Shown: positions 25,733 through 34,500 of the stretch, piece after piece
Position numbering within the stretch: the stretch's first letter is position 1
Layout: every line of letters starts with the position of its first letter
NCBI GenBank assembly: GCA_026708115.1
Contig: JAPOVL010000039.1
Span: forward strand, 1 to 64,000
DNA from: Chloroflexota bacterium
GTDB taxonomy: Bacteria > Chloroflexota > Anaerolineae > Aggregatilineales > Phototrophicaceae
Direction: 5' to 3'
DNA length: 64,000 bases
The notes under the pieces: generated by a model
Database searches by the model: none
The model's input: only the letters and a program-made list of their open reading frames with translations
What the model was told of the DNA's origin: nothing
Translations under genes and position numbers: made by a program

Positions 25733-26986
25733 ATGCCGGCAGAACCCTATTTCAAACCGGAACGCGGTCAGCGGCCGGGCGCCAATCAAGACCCGCGGCT
25801 GGATTGGTGGCGCCAGGCCAAGTTTGGCATGTTCATCCATTGGGGCGTATACAGCATTCCCGCCGGCGTCTGGAACGGCGAGCATATCCCCGGCATCGGC
25901 GAATGGATCATGCTGCGTGCCGAGATTCCTATCAAGGAATACGAACAACTGGCGCTGGACTTCAACCCGGTCAAGTATGACGCCGAGCAGATCGTGCAAC
26001 TGGCGAAGGCAGCCGGCCAAAAGTACATCGTCTTCACGTCCAAGCACCACGACGGCTTCTGCATGTATGGCACGGCACAGACACCTTACAATATCGTCAA
26101 CGCTACCCCTTATGGTGAAGACATCTTGAAGGCGCTTTCGGAAGCTTGCGAACGGGAAGGCATCAAGCTGGGTCTCTATTACTCGCAGACGCAGGACTGG
26201 CACCACCCCAATGGCTACGGCAATACCTGGGACTACGATGAATCGGAACAAGACTTCAACGACTACGTAGAGACTTTCGTCAAGCCGCAGGTGGCGGAAA
26301 TCCTGTCAAACTATGGACCGATCGCCATCGTCTGGTTCGACACGCCAAGGATTATTTCGCCGCGGCAGAGCCAGGAATTGCTCGATCTGGTGCGGGAATT
26401 GCAACCGGAATGCCTGGTCTGTGGCAGATTGGGCAACCAATTGGGCGACTACGCCACGGCGCAAGACAACGCCATTCCTCCCGAATTGCGCGCCGAAGTT
26501 GACTGGGAGACGCCCGCCACCATCAACGATACCTGGGGCTACAAGACCCATGACCACAATTGGAAATCGACCACGCAACTGATACGCAATCTGGTCGACA
26601 TCGTCAGCAAAGGCGGCAACTACCTGCTGAACATCGGACCCGATTCCGAAGGCGCAATACCCGAACCGAGCATCGAGCGCTTGCAGGAGATGGGACAGTG
26701 GATGGAGGCCAACGGCGAATCCATCTACGGCGCGAATCCGGGACCTTTGCAGGGCTTGGCCTGGTGCCGCAGCACGCAAGAACCCGGCGCGGTCTACTTG
26801 CATATTTTCGATTGGAGCCGCTCGGGTCGATTCGTCCTGCCCGATATTGGCGCCGGCACAGCCAGTTGGGTGGATCAATCGCTGGAGGCGCCGCTGAGCT
26901 TGATGCGCAAAGGCGGTCAATTGATCTTGCAAGGTCCGCGCGAAGCGCCGAACGAGCATGTCTCGGTCATCCGGCTGACGAAATAA
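25733..26986 (+). CDS. GH29 alpha-L-fucosidase (paralog 5)
   Basis: The 417-residue protein has WWRQAKFGMFIHWGVYSIPAG, VFTSKHHDGFCMYGT, GLYYSQTQDWHHP, the nucleophile segment IVWFDTPRI with Asp203, TWGYKTHDHNWKS and GGNYLLNIGPDSEGAIPE. It is shorter than paralogs 2-4 and closest in layout to paralog 1 (QDWHHP versus IDWHHP, and the GYHRDEASWKS versus GYKTHDHNWKS strand). GH29 subfamilies differ in tolerance for aryl versus linkage-specific fucosides, so this second subgroup may have different linkage preference (inference). It is cytoplasmic as far as the sequence shows. Confidence 0.93.
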   Translation: MPAEPYFKPERGQRPGANQDPRLDWWRQAKFGMFIHWGVYSIPAGVWNGEHIPGIGEWIMLRAEIPIKEYEQLALDFNPVKYDAEQIVQLAKAAGQKYIVFTSKHHDGFCMYGTAQTPYNIVNATPYGEDILKALSEACEREGIKLGLYYSQTQDWHHPNGYGNTWDYDESEQDFNDYVETFVKPQVAEILSNYGPIAIVWFDTPRIISPRQSQELLDLVRELQPECLVCGRLGNQLGDYATAQDNAIPPELRAEVDWETPATINDTWGYKTHDHNWKSTTQLIRNLVDIVSKGGNYLLNIGPDSEGAIPEPSIERLQEMGQWMEANGESIYGANPGPLQGLAWCRSTQEPGAVYLHIFDWSRSGRFVLPDIGAGTASWVDQSLEAPLSLMRKGGQLILQGPREAPNEHVSVIRLTK

Positions 26987-27009
26987 GCGCAAAGCCTGAA
27001 TTCATTTTG

Positions 27010-27043
27010 GTGATTTTCGGGCGACCTGATAGGTCGCCCCTAC
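27010..27043. repeat. GGGCGACC hairpin repeat unit
   Basis: The palindrome GGGCGACC-tgata-GGTCGCCC spans 27019-27039 and is followed by CTAC. It sits between convergent genes and is identical in the core to copies at 15974, 62941 and 63127. Confidence 0.7.
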
Positions 27044-27152
27044 ATGGCTCATCTGTATGTTGTGGTTTGGGGCGCCAAATGGTGTTATTTTCTTGCTGTC
27101 GGACACGTATTTGCGTTCATTTAGATCAGCAAAATTGAGTAGCGGACAAGCC

Positions 27153-29888
27153 TTACAGATTTCGCGATGAACCTTGTGGGGGGCAGGGCGATAAGGTGGC
27201 GATCTGTGATTTGATTTTGTCGGCCGTGAAGGGGATCTCGCGCAGGCGGATGCCCAGCGCATCGTAGATAGCATTGGCGATGGCGGCAGGCGTGGGATTC
27301 TGCGCCGCCTCACCGGCGCCGAGCATGGGCATGTCCGGTCGATTCAAGATGACCGTTTCGATCACCGGCGCGGACTCAAATGTCATGATGGGATAGCTCT
27401 CCCAGTCGAGGCTGGTGATGCCGTCCGCGTCAAACTGAACCGACTCGAACAAGGTCCAGCTAGCCGCTTGGACAAAACCGCCTTCCAATTGATTGCTCAA
27501 GCCGTCTGGATTCACTACTTGCCCGGCATCGGCAGCGATGATGACACGCCGGAAGCGGAGGTCGCCACTGCCGCGCTCAACCTGCACATTGACGATGATC
27601 GTGCAATACGTTTGCAGGTTCTTGTATTGCGCCAGCGCCATTCCCCAGCCCTGTCCCCAGCCCTGCTCAGAGAAGCGCTCTTCGTTTCTTGCATTCCAAC
27701 CGGCCTTTTCCGCCGCGGCGAGCAAGACAGCGCGAGCGCGGGCGTCGGTCAAGTGGCGCAAGCGAAAGGCCAGCGGGTCGCTGCCGGCAGCGAGAGCCAG
27801 CTCGTCCATGAAGGACTCGATAGCGAAGACATTGGCGTATGCGCCCAAGCTGCGCAGGGCAGATACCCGCAAGGGACTATCGGCCACCGCATGACGCAGG
27901 ATGCGCTTGTCGGGCAGGCTGTAGATCGGATCGGCATTGCGATGGGCGCCGGAATGGTAGCCGCCCATGGGCCGGGGCTGCTGCGGCGCGAAGGGCTTTG
28001 CTAGATGCCAGGAGGCCAGCAAACCAGAGGTCTCCAAACCGACGGCGGGGCGCGTCGAATGCGCGTAGCTCCAGATATCGCCCCGCCAGCTGGCGATGTC
28101 TCCACTTGGCGCCAAGTCGGCCCCCAGTTTCATCACCATGGCCGAGCCATAGGGTTCCCAGGCATGTTCATCGGCGCGCGTCCATTTCATCAAGACCGGC
28201 CGGCCCGGAACAGCCCGCGCGCTCAAAGCTGCGTCCAGAGCGGCGTCGTCCGCGCCGTTGTGTCCATAGCAGCCAGCTCCTTCGGCATGGATAACGCGGA
28301 TCGCCTCGCTGTCCAAGCCCAGCACCTGGGCGAGCGCGTCGCGCAAAAGGAATGGCGCTTGTGAATGGGACCAGACGGTAAGCTCATCATCTTGCCAAAG
28401 CGCCAGGGCGGCGGAAGGTCCCATGGAGGCATGCATGTGAAAGGGTCGATAGTAGGTGGCCTGATGCGCGGGCGCCGGTTCCGCCCCCATATCGGGCTTC
28501 AGGTAGAGGTCATCTTGGGCGACGCCATCCAGGACTTCGTTGGTCTGCGCCGGTTTGGCGAGCAAATCCTCATATATGCGCTCCGGAGGCGGCAGCGACC
28601 CGGCGGCGCGCCAAGCCGCGATTTCGCGCGCTTTGTCATGCGCTCGCAGCGCAGCCTGCTCACTCTCGGCTATCAGGGCGAGGAATCGTCCGTCGGCAAG
28701 GACTGCCTCGACGCCGGGCATGGCTTGAATCTCCGCGATATCAATGCTTGCAAGCTGAGCATGGTAATTGGGCGGGCGAAGGACGCGCGCGTGCAGCATG
28801 CCCGGCAATGCCAGATCGTGCAAGTAAGGCGCGCCGCCTGTCACTTTGGCAAGGAGATCAACGCGCCCCGTTGAGGCGCCGACATGCTGATACTGCGTAT
28901 GCGCTTTGCTCGAAGCTCCTCTATTGATCTGCTTGGCAAAGCGCTTGCCTGCCATCAACACCCAATAGCTCGTCTGGCGGCCGCTGCGCTGATCGGTGAT
29001 GATGCCGTCACAAACAGACAGGTCCTCCGCCGGCGTCAGCGACTCCAGGTCTTCGAAGGCGAGCGACAGCATGTGTGAGCGCGCTTCCGCGGCGGCCAGT
29101 CGAATCGCCAGCCCGCTGGTTTCGAGGGAGCGGCTGCCGGTGGTTCCGCCTTCGTCTGGCGTGCGCGCGGTATCGGCCGTGACGACGCGTATCCGCTCCA
29201 TCGCGAGGTCCAGTTCATCAGCGGCGATTTGCGCCAGGGCTGTCTTGATGCCCTGCCCCAATTCGACTTTGCCGCTGAATACTGTGACAGTCTCGTCATC
29301 GTTGACGCGCAGCCAGGCATCAAGATCTGGCTGCGAGCGCAATGACGGCGACGCTTCACTGTCCGTCGCCGCTTCCGGCAACGGAGGCGCCGCAACCGTT
29401 TGATAGATCGGTTCTGGCTCGGGACGTCCAATGCGCAGTTTGATCGCGCGGCGCACGCGATCATAGACGCCGCAGCGGCACAGGTTATCCGCGAGCGCGG
29501 CGCGGATCTCCGCATCGCCCGGGTAGCGGACGCGATTGAGCAATCCCTGGGCGGCGACGATCATGCCGGCGGTGCAGAAGCCACACTGGGCCGCACCCTC
29601 TTCAATGAAAGCCTCTTGCAGCGGATGAAGCCGCTCGGCGTTGCCCAAGCCTTCTACGGTGGTGATGCGCAAGCCGGCAACGCGGCCCACGGGCAGTTGG
29701 CAGGAAGGCACGTCAGCGCCATCCACCAGGACTTTGCACGCGCCGCACTGTTCCAGGCCACAGCCGTATTTCGGTCCCTTCAAGCCCAGGTCTTCGCGCA
29801 AGACGTAGAGCAAGGGGGTAGCTGGATCAAGGTCGAGATAATGCGACTCGCCGTTGACGAGCAATTCGACGCTTTCTATTGAGGTCAT
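27153..29888 (-). CDS. Molybdenum hydroxylase with fused 2Fe-2S and molybdopterin domains
   Basis: The 911-residue protein begins with a xanthine-dehydrogenase-type iron-sulfur module: Cys43, Cys48, Cys51 and Cys63 (YGCGLEQCGAC) for the first cluster and Cys102, Cys105, Cys137 and Cys139 (QCGFC, CRC) for the second. From about residue 190 the molybdopterin module follows, with FSGKVELGQGIKTALAQIAADEL and the C-terminal MLGAGEAAQNPTPAAIANAIYDALG, which holds the catalytic Glu. This is the layout of isoquinoline 1-oxidoreductase and nicotinate dehydrogenase types, which lack an FAD subunit and pass electrons to cytochromes. Here the two usual subunits are one chain. AGGAG precedes the ATG. Substrate unknown; no maturation gene is nearby. 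Confidence 0.88.
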   Translation of the reverse strand: MTSIESVELLVNGESHYLDLDPATPLLYVLREDLGLKGPKYGCGLEQCGACKVLVDGADVPSCQLPVGRVAGLRITTVEGLGNAERLHPLQEAFIEEGAAQCGFCTAGMIVAAQGLLNRVRYPGDAEIRAALADNLCRCGVYDRVRRAIKLRIGRPEPEPIYQTVAAPPLPEAATDSEASPSLRSQPDLDAWLRVNDDETVTVFSGKVELGQGIKTALAQIAADELDLAMERIRVVTADTARTPDEGGTTGSRSLETSGLAIRLAAAEARSHMLSLAFEDLESLTPAEDLSVCDGIITDQRSGRQTSYWVLMAGKRFAKQINRGASSKAHTQYQHVGASTGRVDLLAKVTGGAPYLHDLALPGMLHARVLRPPNYHAQLASIDIAEIQAMPGVEAVLADGRFLALIAESEQAALRAHDKAREIAAWRAAGSLPPPERIYEDLLAKPAQTNEVLDGVAQDDLYLKPDMGAEPAPAHQATYYRPFHMHASMGPSAALALWQDDELTVWSHSQAPFLLRDALAQVLGLDSEAIRVIHAEGAGCYGHNGADDAALDAALSARAVPGRPVLMKWTRADEHAWEPYGSAMVMKLGADLAPSGDIASWRGDIWSYAHSTRPAVGLETSGLLASWHLAKPFAPQQPRPMGGYHSGAHRNADPIYSLPDKRILRHAVADSPLRVSALRSLGAYANVFAIESFMDELALAAGSDPLAFRLRHLTDARARAVLLAAAEKAGWNARNEERFSEQGWGQGWGMALAQYKNLQTYCTIIVNVQVERGSGDLRFRRVIIAADAGQVVNPDGLSNQLEGGFVQAASWTLFESVQFDADGITSLDWESYPIMTFESAPVIETVILNRPDMPMLGAGEAAQNPTPAAIANAIYDALGIRLREIPFTADKIKSQIATLSPCPPQGSSRNL

Positions 29889-30010
29889 CGCAATCTCCTG
29901 GCAACTGGCAGGTGTACGGCGCGAAAAGCCGCTCGTCGGCAGCGATTAGGACTGACGCGCCCACATAAAATAATAGACCTTCCGCCATAGCGAGCAAGGG
30001 GAGTTTGTAA

Positions 30011-30039
30011 AAACAAAAAAGAACACGGCGTGTTCTTTT
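30011..30039 (-). terminator. Rho-independent terminator after tRNA-Ser
   Basis: Read on the minus strand, AAAAGAACAC and GTGTTCTTTT pair around a three-base loop (stem arms 30030-30039 and 30017-30026), followed by TTTTTTGTTT. It lies just 10 bases beyond the tRNA 3' end. Confidence 0.88.
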
Positions 30040-30048
30040 AGTCTCTAG

Positions 30049-30132
30049 CGGAGAAGGTGGGATTCGAACCCACGTACGGTTTCCCGTATCCGCTTTCCAA
30101 GCGGACGCACTAGGCCTCTATGCGACTTCTCC
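30049..30132 (-). tRNA. tRNA-Ser (anticodon GGA)
   Basis: The 84-base sequence folds as a class II tRNA. The acceptor stem is GGAGAAG/CTTCTCC with discriminator G, the anticodon stem TCCGC/GCGGA carries the loop TTGGAAA, the long variable arm is TACGG-gaaa-CCGTA, and the T arm is GTGGG-TTCGAAT-CCCAC. The anticodon GGA (complement of 30096-30098) reads UCC and UCU. No CCA is encoded. A terminator follows immediately. Confidence 0.97.
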
Positions 30133-30270
30133 ATACAAAAGGGCGCGGGTCACGCCACTTGTACTTCAATTATAACGCCGGGGGGCGCATTTTCCAAGAA
30201 GCAATGACGCCTAGGGCACAGATCGCGCGGCGCTCTCGTCAAAACCATGACCCCCTCGAAGGCTGCTGTA

Positions 30271-31410
30271 CTACCGCGTCCATTCGGGGGTCGGGGTTTC
30301 CAGGAGCGGCACAAGGTAGCGGCTGTCTGAGCGAAGCGGCGACAGACCCGAGACACTGCCAGAGACGCCCAGATAGCAATAGATGCCATTGGTGATGGCT
30401 TGCGCAAGCAATTCCGGTTCGTTTTCCAAGACATCGCGATCGGCCAGCATATAGCCCATTTCGAGAATCACGGCCGGCGTCAAGGGATGAATCGTTCGGA
30501 AGACGTGGTAATTGGTCATATCAAGCGTGAGTACAAAGCTGCGTTCCAGCGGGACCAGGGCGCCGAAGTTGAGGGCGACGCATTCGCGCAGCAGGGTATC
30601 GTTGCCGAAATCTGGCCTGGCCTCGGCCTTGGCGACAATATAACCGCTGACAAACTCGCCGAAATCGTAACAGGTATTGGCATGAATCGATACCAGCGCA
30701 ACTCCCTGGTAGTTGTCCAGCCGCGGGTCATTCTCATCCAACAGATCGACGGTGAAGTTCTCGGCTTTCAACTTCGCGACTACGCGCTGGGCGACAGAGA
30801 AATTGATATCAACTTCCTGCAACTCCGGATATCCGAACTCGTCTGTACAGACGGCGCCCGAGTCCTGGCCGCGATGTCCGGAAATAATGCCAATTCGGTA
30901 ATGCCAATTTGGGGTCGCAACCGGCGTCGGCGTCGCGCCGGAGCCAGCTATGTTTGCCATCAGCATCGGATCGTTCAATTGCAGGCCTTTGACGACAGCC
31001 GGATTAAGGAATTGCGGATCGGTGAACCAGGTCAAAACCGTGGCGACCAATCCGGCGCTGATACCGACGACAAAGATGGTACGAAGGAATCCCCCAGCGA
31101 GGCCAGAACCGACCCGACTCTGATGTACACCCGCGCGAGAGATACGACGAAACCGTTGCGGCTCCGCCGGTCCTGCTGTCTCTTCATTGTCGTCGACAGG
31201 TTCTGCAGGATTTGGCTCAGCTTCCGCAGATGGCTCGGCTGTCGCCTGTGATGGGCGAGGCGACGGGGTCGCCCGTTCGCTGGAGAATTTGGCGCCCTTT
31301 GGCCTCGCCTTTTCGGCTGCTTCGCGCATAATCGCGGCGAAAATTGCCGAGGCGGAATCCCCGGTTTTGCCGTTTTCCGGCGACGGATTGTCGTTGATCT
31401 CGTCCGACAT
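30271..31410 (-). CDS. Membrane-anchored N-acetylmuramoyl-L-alanine amidase-like protein (Amidase_3)
   Basis: From ATG 31410 the protein has 379 residues; GGGGGTGG upstream is the probable ribosome binding site, and a GTG at 31419 is an alternative. A disordered, Pro- and Glu-rich cytoplasmic part of about 110 residues comes first, then one membrane helix (FVVGISAGLVATVLTWF). After it comes an Amidase_3 domain with IGIISGHRGQDSGAV and QEVDINFSVAQRV (zinc His and Glu), VALVSIHANT (zinc His) and AVILEMGYMLAD (catalytic Glu). Such enzymes cleave the bond between MurNAc and L-Ala in peptidoglycan, outside the membrane. It lies 115 bases downstream of the kinase gene, possibly on the same transcript. 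Confidence 0.85.
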   Translation of the reverse strand: MSDEINDNPSPENGKTGDSASAIFAAIMREAAEKARPKGAKFSSERATPSPRPSQATAEPSAEAEPNPAEPVDDNEETAGPAEPQRFRRISRAGVHQSRVGSGLAGGFLRTIFVVGISAGLVATVLTWFTDPQFLNPAVVKGLQLNDPMLMANIAGSGATPTPVATPNWHYRIGIISGHRGQDSGAVCTDEFGYPELQEVDINFSVAQRVVAKLKAENFTVDLLDENDPRLDNYQGVALVSIHANTCYDFGEFVSGYIVAKAEARPDFGNDTLLRECVALNFGALVPLERSFVLTLDMTNYHVFRTIHPLTPAVILEMGYMLADRDVLENEPELLAQAITNGIYCYLGVSGSVSGLSPLRSDSRYLVPLLETPTPEWTR

Positions 31411-31525
31411 GGTTGCCACCCCCCTGAGCGCTCATGCCAGGCTTCAAAAGCTAAATGTAAACGAACAAAAAGTCGGTGGCTCGCGTGCAGCCCCCTGGCT
31501 GCCGAATGCGGATGCCAGCCCGCTG

Positions 31526-34500
31526 CTACTCACATGTTAGACGAAAGGACTCGCGCTCGGCGCAAGTCAACTCGCGGATATAGCGATTGTCCCGGGCCCA
31601 GGCGATCAGGTCATCGGCCGTGCGCCTGATCCGCCAACGACGCAAGGTTAAGTCTTGCCCTGCTGATACCGCGAAGGATTCATCCGGGCTGAACACGATC
31701 TCTTGAATCCAATCGGTATGCTGATCGAAGCGATTGAGTTCTTCGCCGGTGGCGATGTCCCACATGCGTACCGTGGTATCGGATGAGGTGGTCAAGAGCG
31801 TCATGTTATCGCTGCTGATGTCGATGCCAAAGGTATTGCCAGTGTGCCCGACAAACTGGCGAACTTCCTGGCCAGTTTCGATATCCCACATGCGCACGGT
31901 ATCATCCCAGGAGGTGCTGATGATGAATTGCTTATTGGGCGCGATGCGCGCGTAATTGACAATTGCCGTATGCCCTTCATAGGTGCCCAGCAAGTCGCCG
32001 CTTTCGGCATCCCACAAGCGCACAGTATGGTCTTCGCCAGCCCAGTTGCCGGCGGCGCTAGCGATGAGCGCGCCATCGTCGCTGATATGCACGCCATTGA
32101 CAGCGGCAGTATGCCCAATGAATTCTCTCACTACCTGAGCGCTTTCGATATGCCACATGCGAATCATGCCATCGCTCGATGCCGAGACGAAATGCTCGCC
32201 GTCCGGATGCAGGTCGATCATATAGACCCTCGCCTCCGGCACGTTATAGCGGGCGACTTCGGCGCCGTCGGCCAAATCCCAGCGGCGGATGTCGCCATCC
32301 CAACCGGCGGAGAGCAAATAGTTCCCATCCAGCGTAAACCGGACCGAATCAACGGTATTGCTGTGTCCTGACAAAGCGATGAACTGCTGACCGCTGGCTG
32401 CGTCCCAGACGCGCGCGGTGGCGTCCAAATCGTCCAGAGAAGCGGGCAGAGACAGCGGTCCGGAACCGGATGCGACCAGGGCGCCGTCCGGGCTGATATC
32501 GGCAGCCCAGGTCCAATTGCTGTGGCCCGCGTAAACCTGAGCTTGGGTACGATTCCGCAGATCCCACAAATAGGCCGAGCCATCAACCGGGTTGTCGCTG
32601 CCGTCCGGGAAATCGCCGGCATTGCCCAGGCCGATCATCATATATTCGCCGTCCGGCGAGTACTCAATGTCATGGACGCGCTCGGGAAAACCGACGTAGC
32701 TGGTGACTTCGACGCCTTGCTCGATATTCCAGATCTTGACCGAGCCATCTCGCGAGCCGGTAGCCAGCATCTTGCCATCAGGAGAGAATTCGACATTGGA
32801 TATAGTTGTTCGATGGGCATAGAGGCGATGCAACTCGGCGCCGCTTTCGGCGTCATAGATGCGCGCCGTGCCGCCCAGCGCCGAACTCCAGGTGGTAGCG
32901 GCGATAGTCAAACCATCGGGAGAGAATTCGACATCGCGAATGTAACCGATGCCATCGGGCGGGATCGTCAAGAGGTTTTCGCCGCTGGCGACATCCCAGA
33001 CCTGAATGGTGTTATGTTCCGGCGTCCGCTCACTTTCGCTGACGCCGATGGAGGCGGAGGAACTGGCGAGCCGGGCGCCGTCGCTGCTGAAGCTGAGCTT
33101 GATGACGTAGTCAAGGTGCTTTTGCAAGGTATGGCGCGCAGCGCCGGACTCGACATCCCAAAGCCGGACCGAAGCGTCGGCACTGGACGATGCCAGGGTC
33201 GCGCCATCGGGGCTAAACTCGACATCGGTGACCATCATCTCGTGGTCCGTCAAACGGTAGAGCTCGGCGCCGCTTTCCAATTGCCAGACGCCGACGGTGT
33301 TGTCAGCCAGGCCGGCGGCGATCAAGCGATCGTCGGGGCTGATGGACATGCCGATGACCGGGCTGCCGGTTTCTATCGCGCTCAGCAACTCGCCTGTGAC
33401 GGTGCTGACGAGACGGATGACGCCTTCCGACCCGGCGAAAGCGCCGATGCTGCCATCGGAGTTAGTCCCGACAGCCAGCGTGGATTGAGGCGAATCGGTA
33501 AAGCGGAATCTGGGACCCGGGGAGAAAGCGGTTTTGCCCAGGATACGCAGGACTTCCGCTTCGGGAGGATCAGAAACATGGCGCGCTTCGATCGCCAAAG
33601 GCAGGGCCAGGGCCGGGTCGTGTTCGCTCAATGAGCCGCGGGCATTGGCTGCCAGCGCCAGGCTCAGGTTCTTGCGTTCGTTGATTTCAGCAACGTGCAA
33701 GGCGTCTTCAGCAATCGCGCGCTGTTCCTCGGCGATGTTCATCTGCTCCTCGGCAATTTCCCGCTGGTCTTCCGCTATCATGCGTTGCGCGTCCGCGCGT
33801 TCGCGTTCGGTCTCGGCTATTGCCCGCTGTTGGAATGCCACCAAGCTCAGGATGATGGCGACCATAGCAGCGACGCCGAAGACAATCGCGGCGATGCGCA
33901 TATTGCGCGCCTTTTGGCGCTCAAGTTCCCGTTCTCGTTCCTGGCGCGCTCTTTCGATCGCCTCTTGCTCTTGACGAACGGCCAGGCTGGCTTCCAGGTA
34001 CTCCAGCTCCAATTCGTTGAGTTGCAGCGTGGTCGTTTGGGCCCATTCCTCAAACTGGCGCAGGCGCGTGCCGCCGATGACGTAACTCTTCTCTCTTCCG
34101 GCCTCATCCCATACTTCCGCGGAATGCAAGAGTTGCCGCTCGAGCCGGACATCTTCACGGCTTTCGAGCAACCACTCGCGCAGGCGTTCCCACTGTCGGA
34201 TCAGCGCTTCGTGCGCCACCTCCACCGTAGAACTGCGTGTGGCTTCGTCGCGGTCAAATGTCAGCAGGCGATAGCGCCCGAAATGATCGAGCACATTTTC
34301 TACAACATCGCGATCGCCCAGCGTCAACAATTCTGTTTGCAAGATGCGGCGCCGGGTATCTTCCTGGCCCTCTCCAAGCGTAACCAAACGGAGAAACATT
34401 TGACGGGCCATTTCTTTGCCGTCGTCTTGGAAGCGCAGGTAAACTTCTTCCGCTCGCTTGGCCAAGGCCCCCAAAGTGCCGCCGATATCCGAATAGGCAG

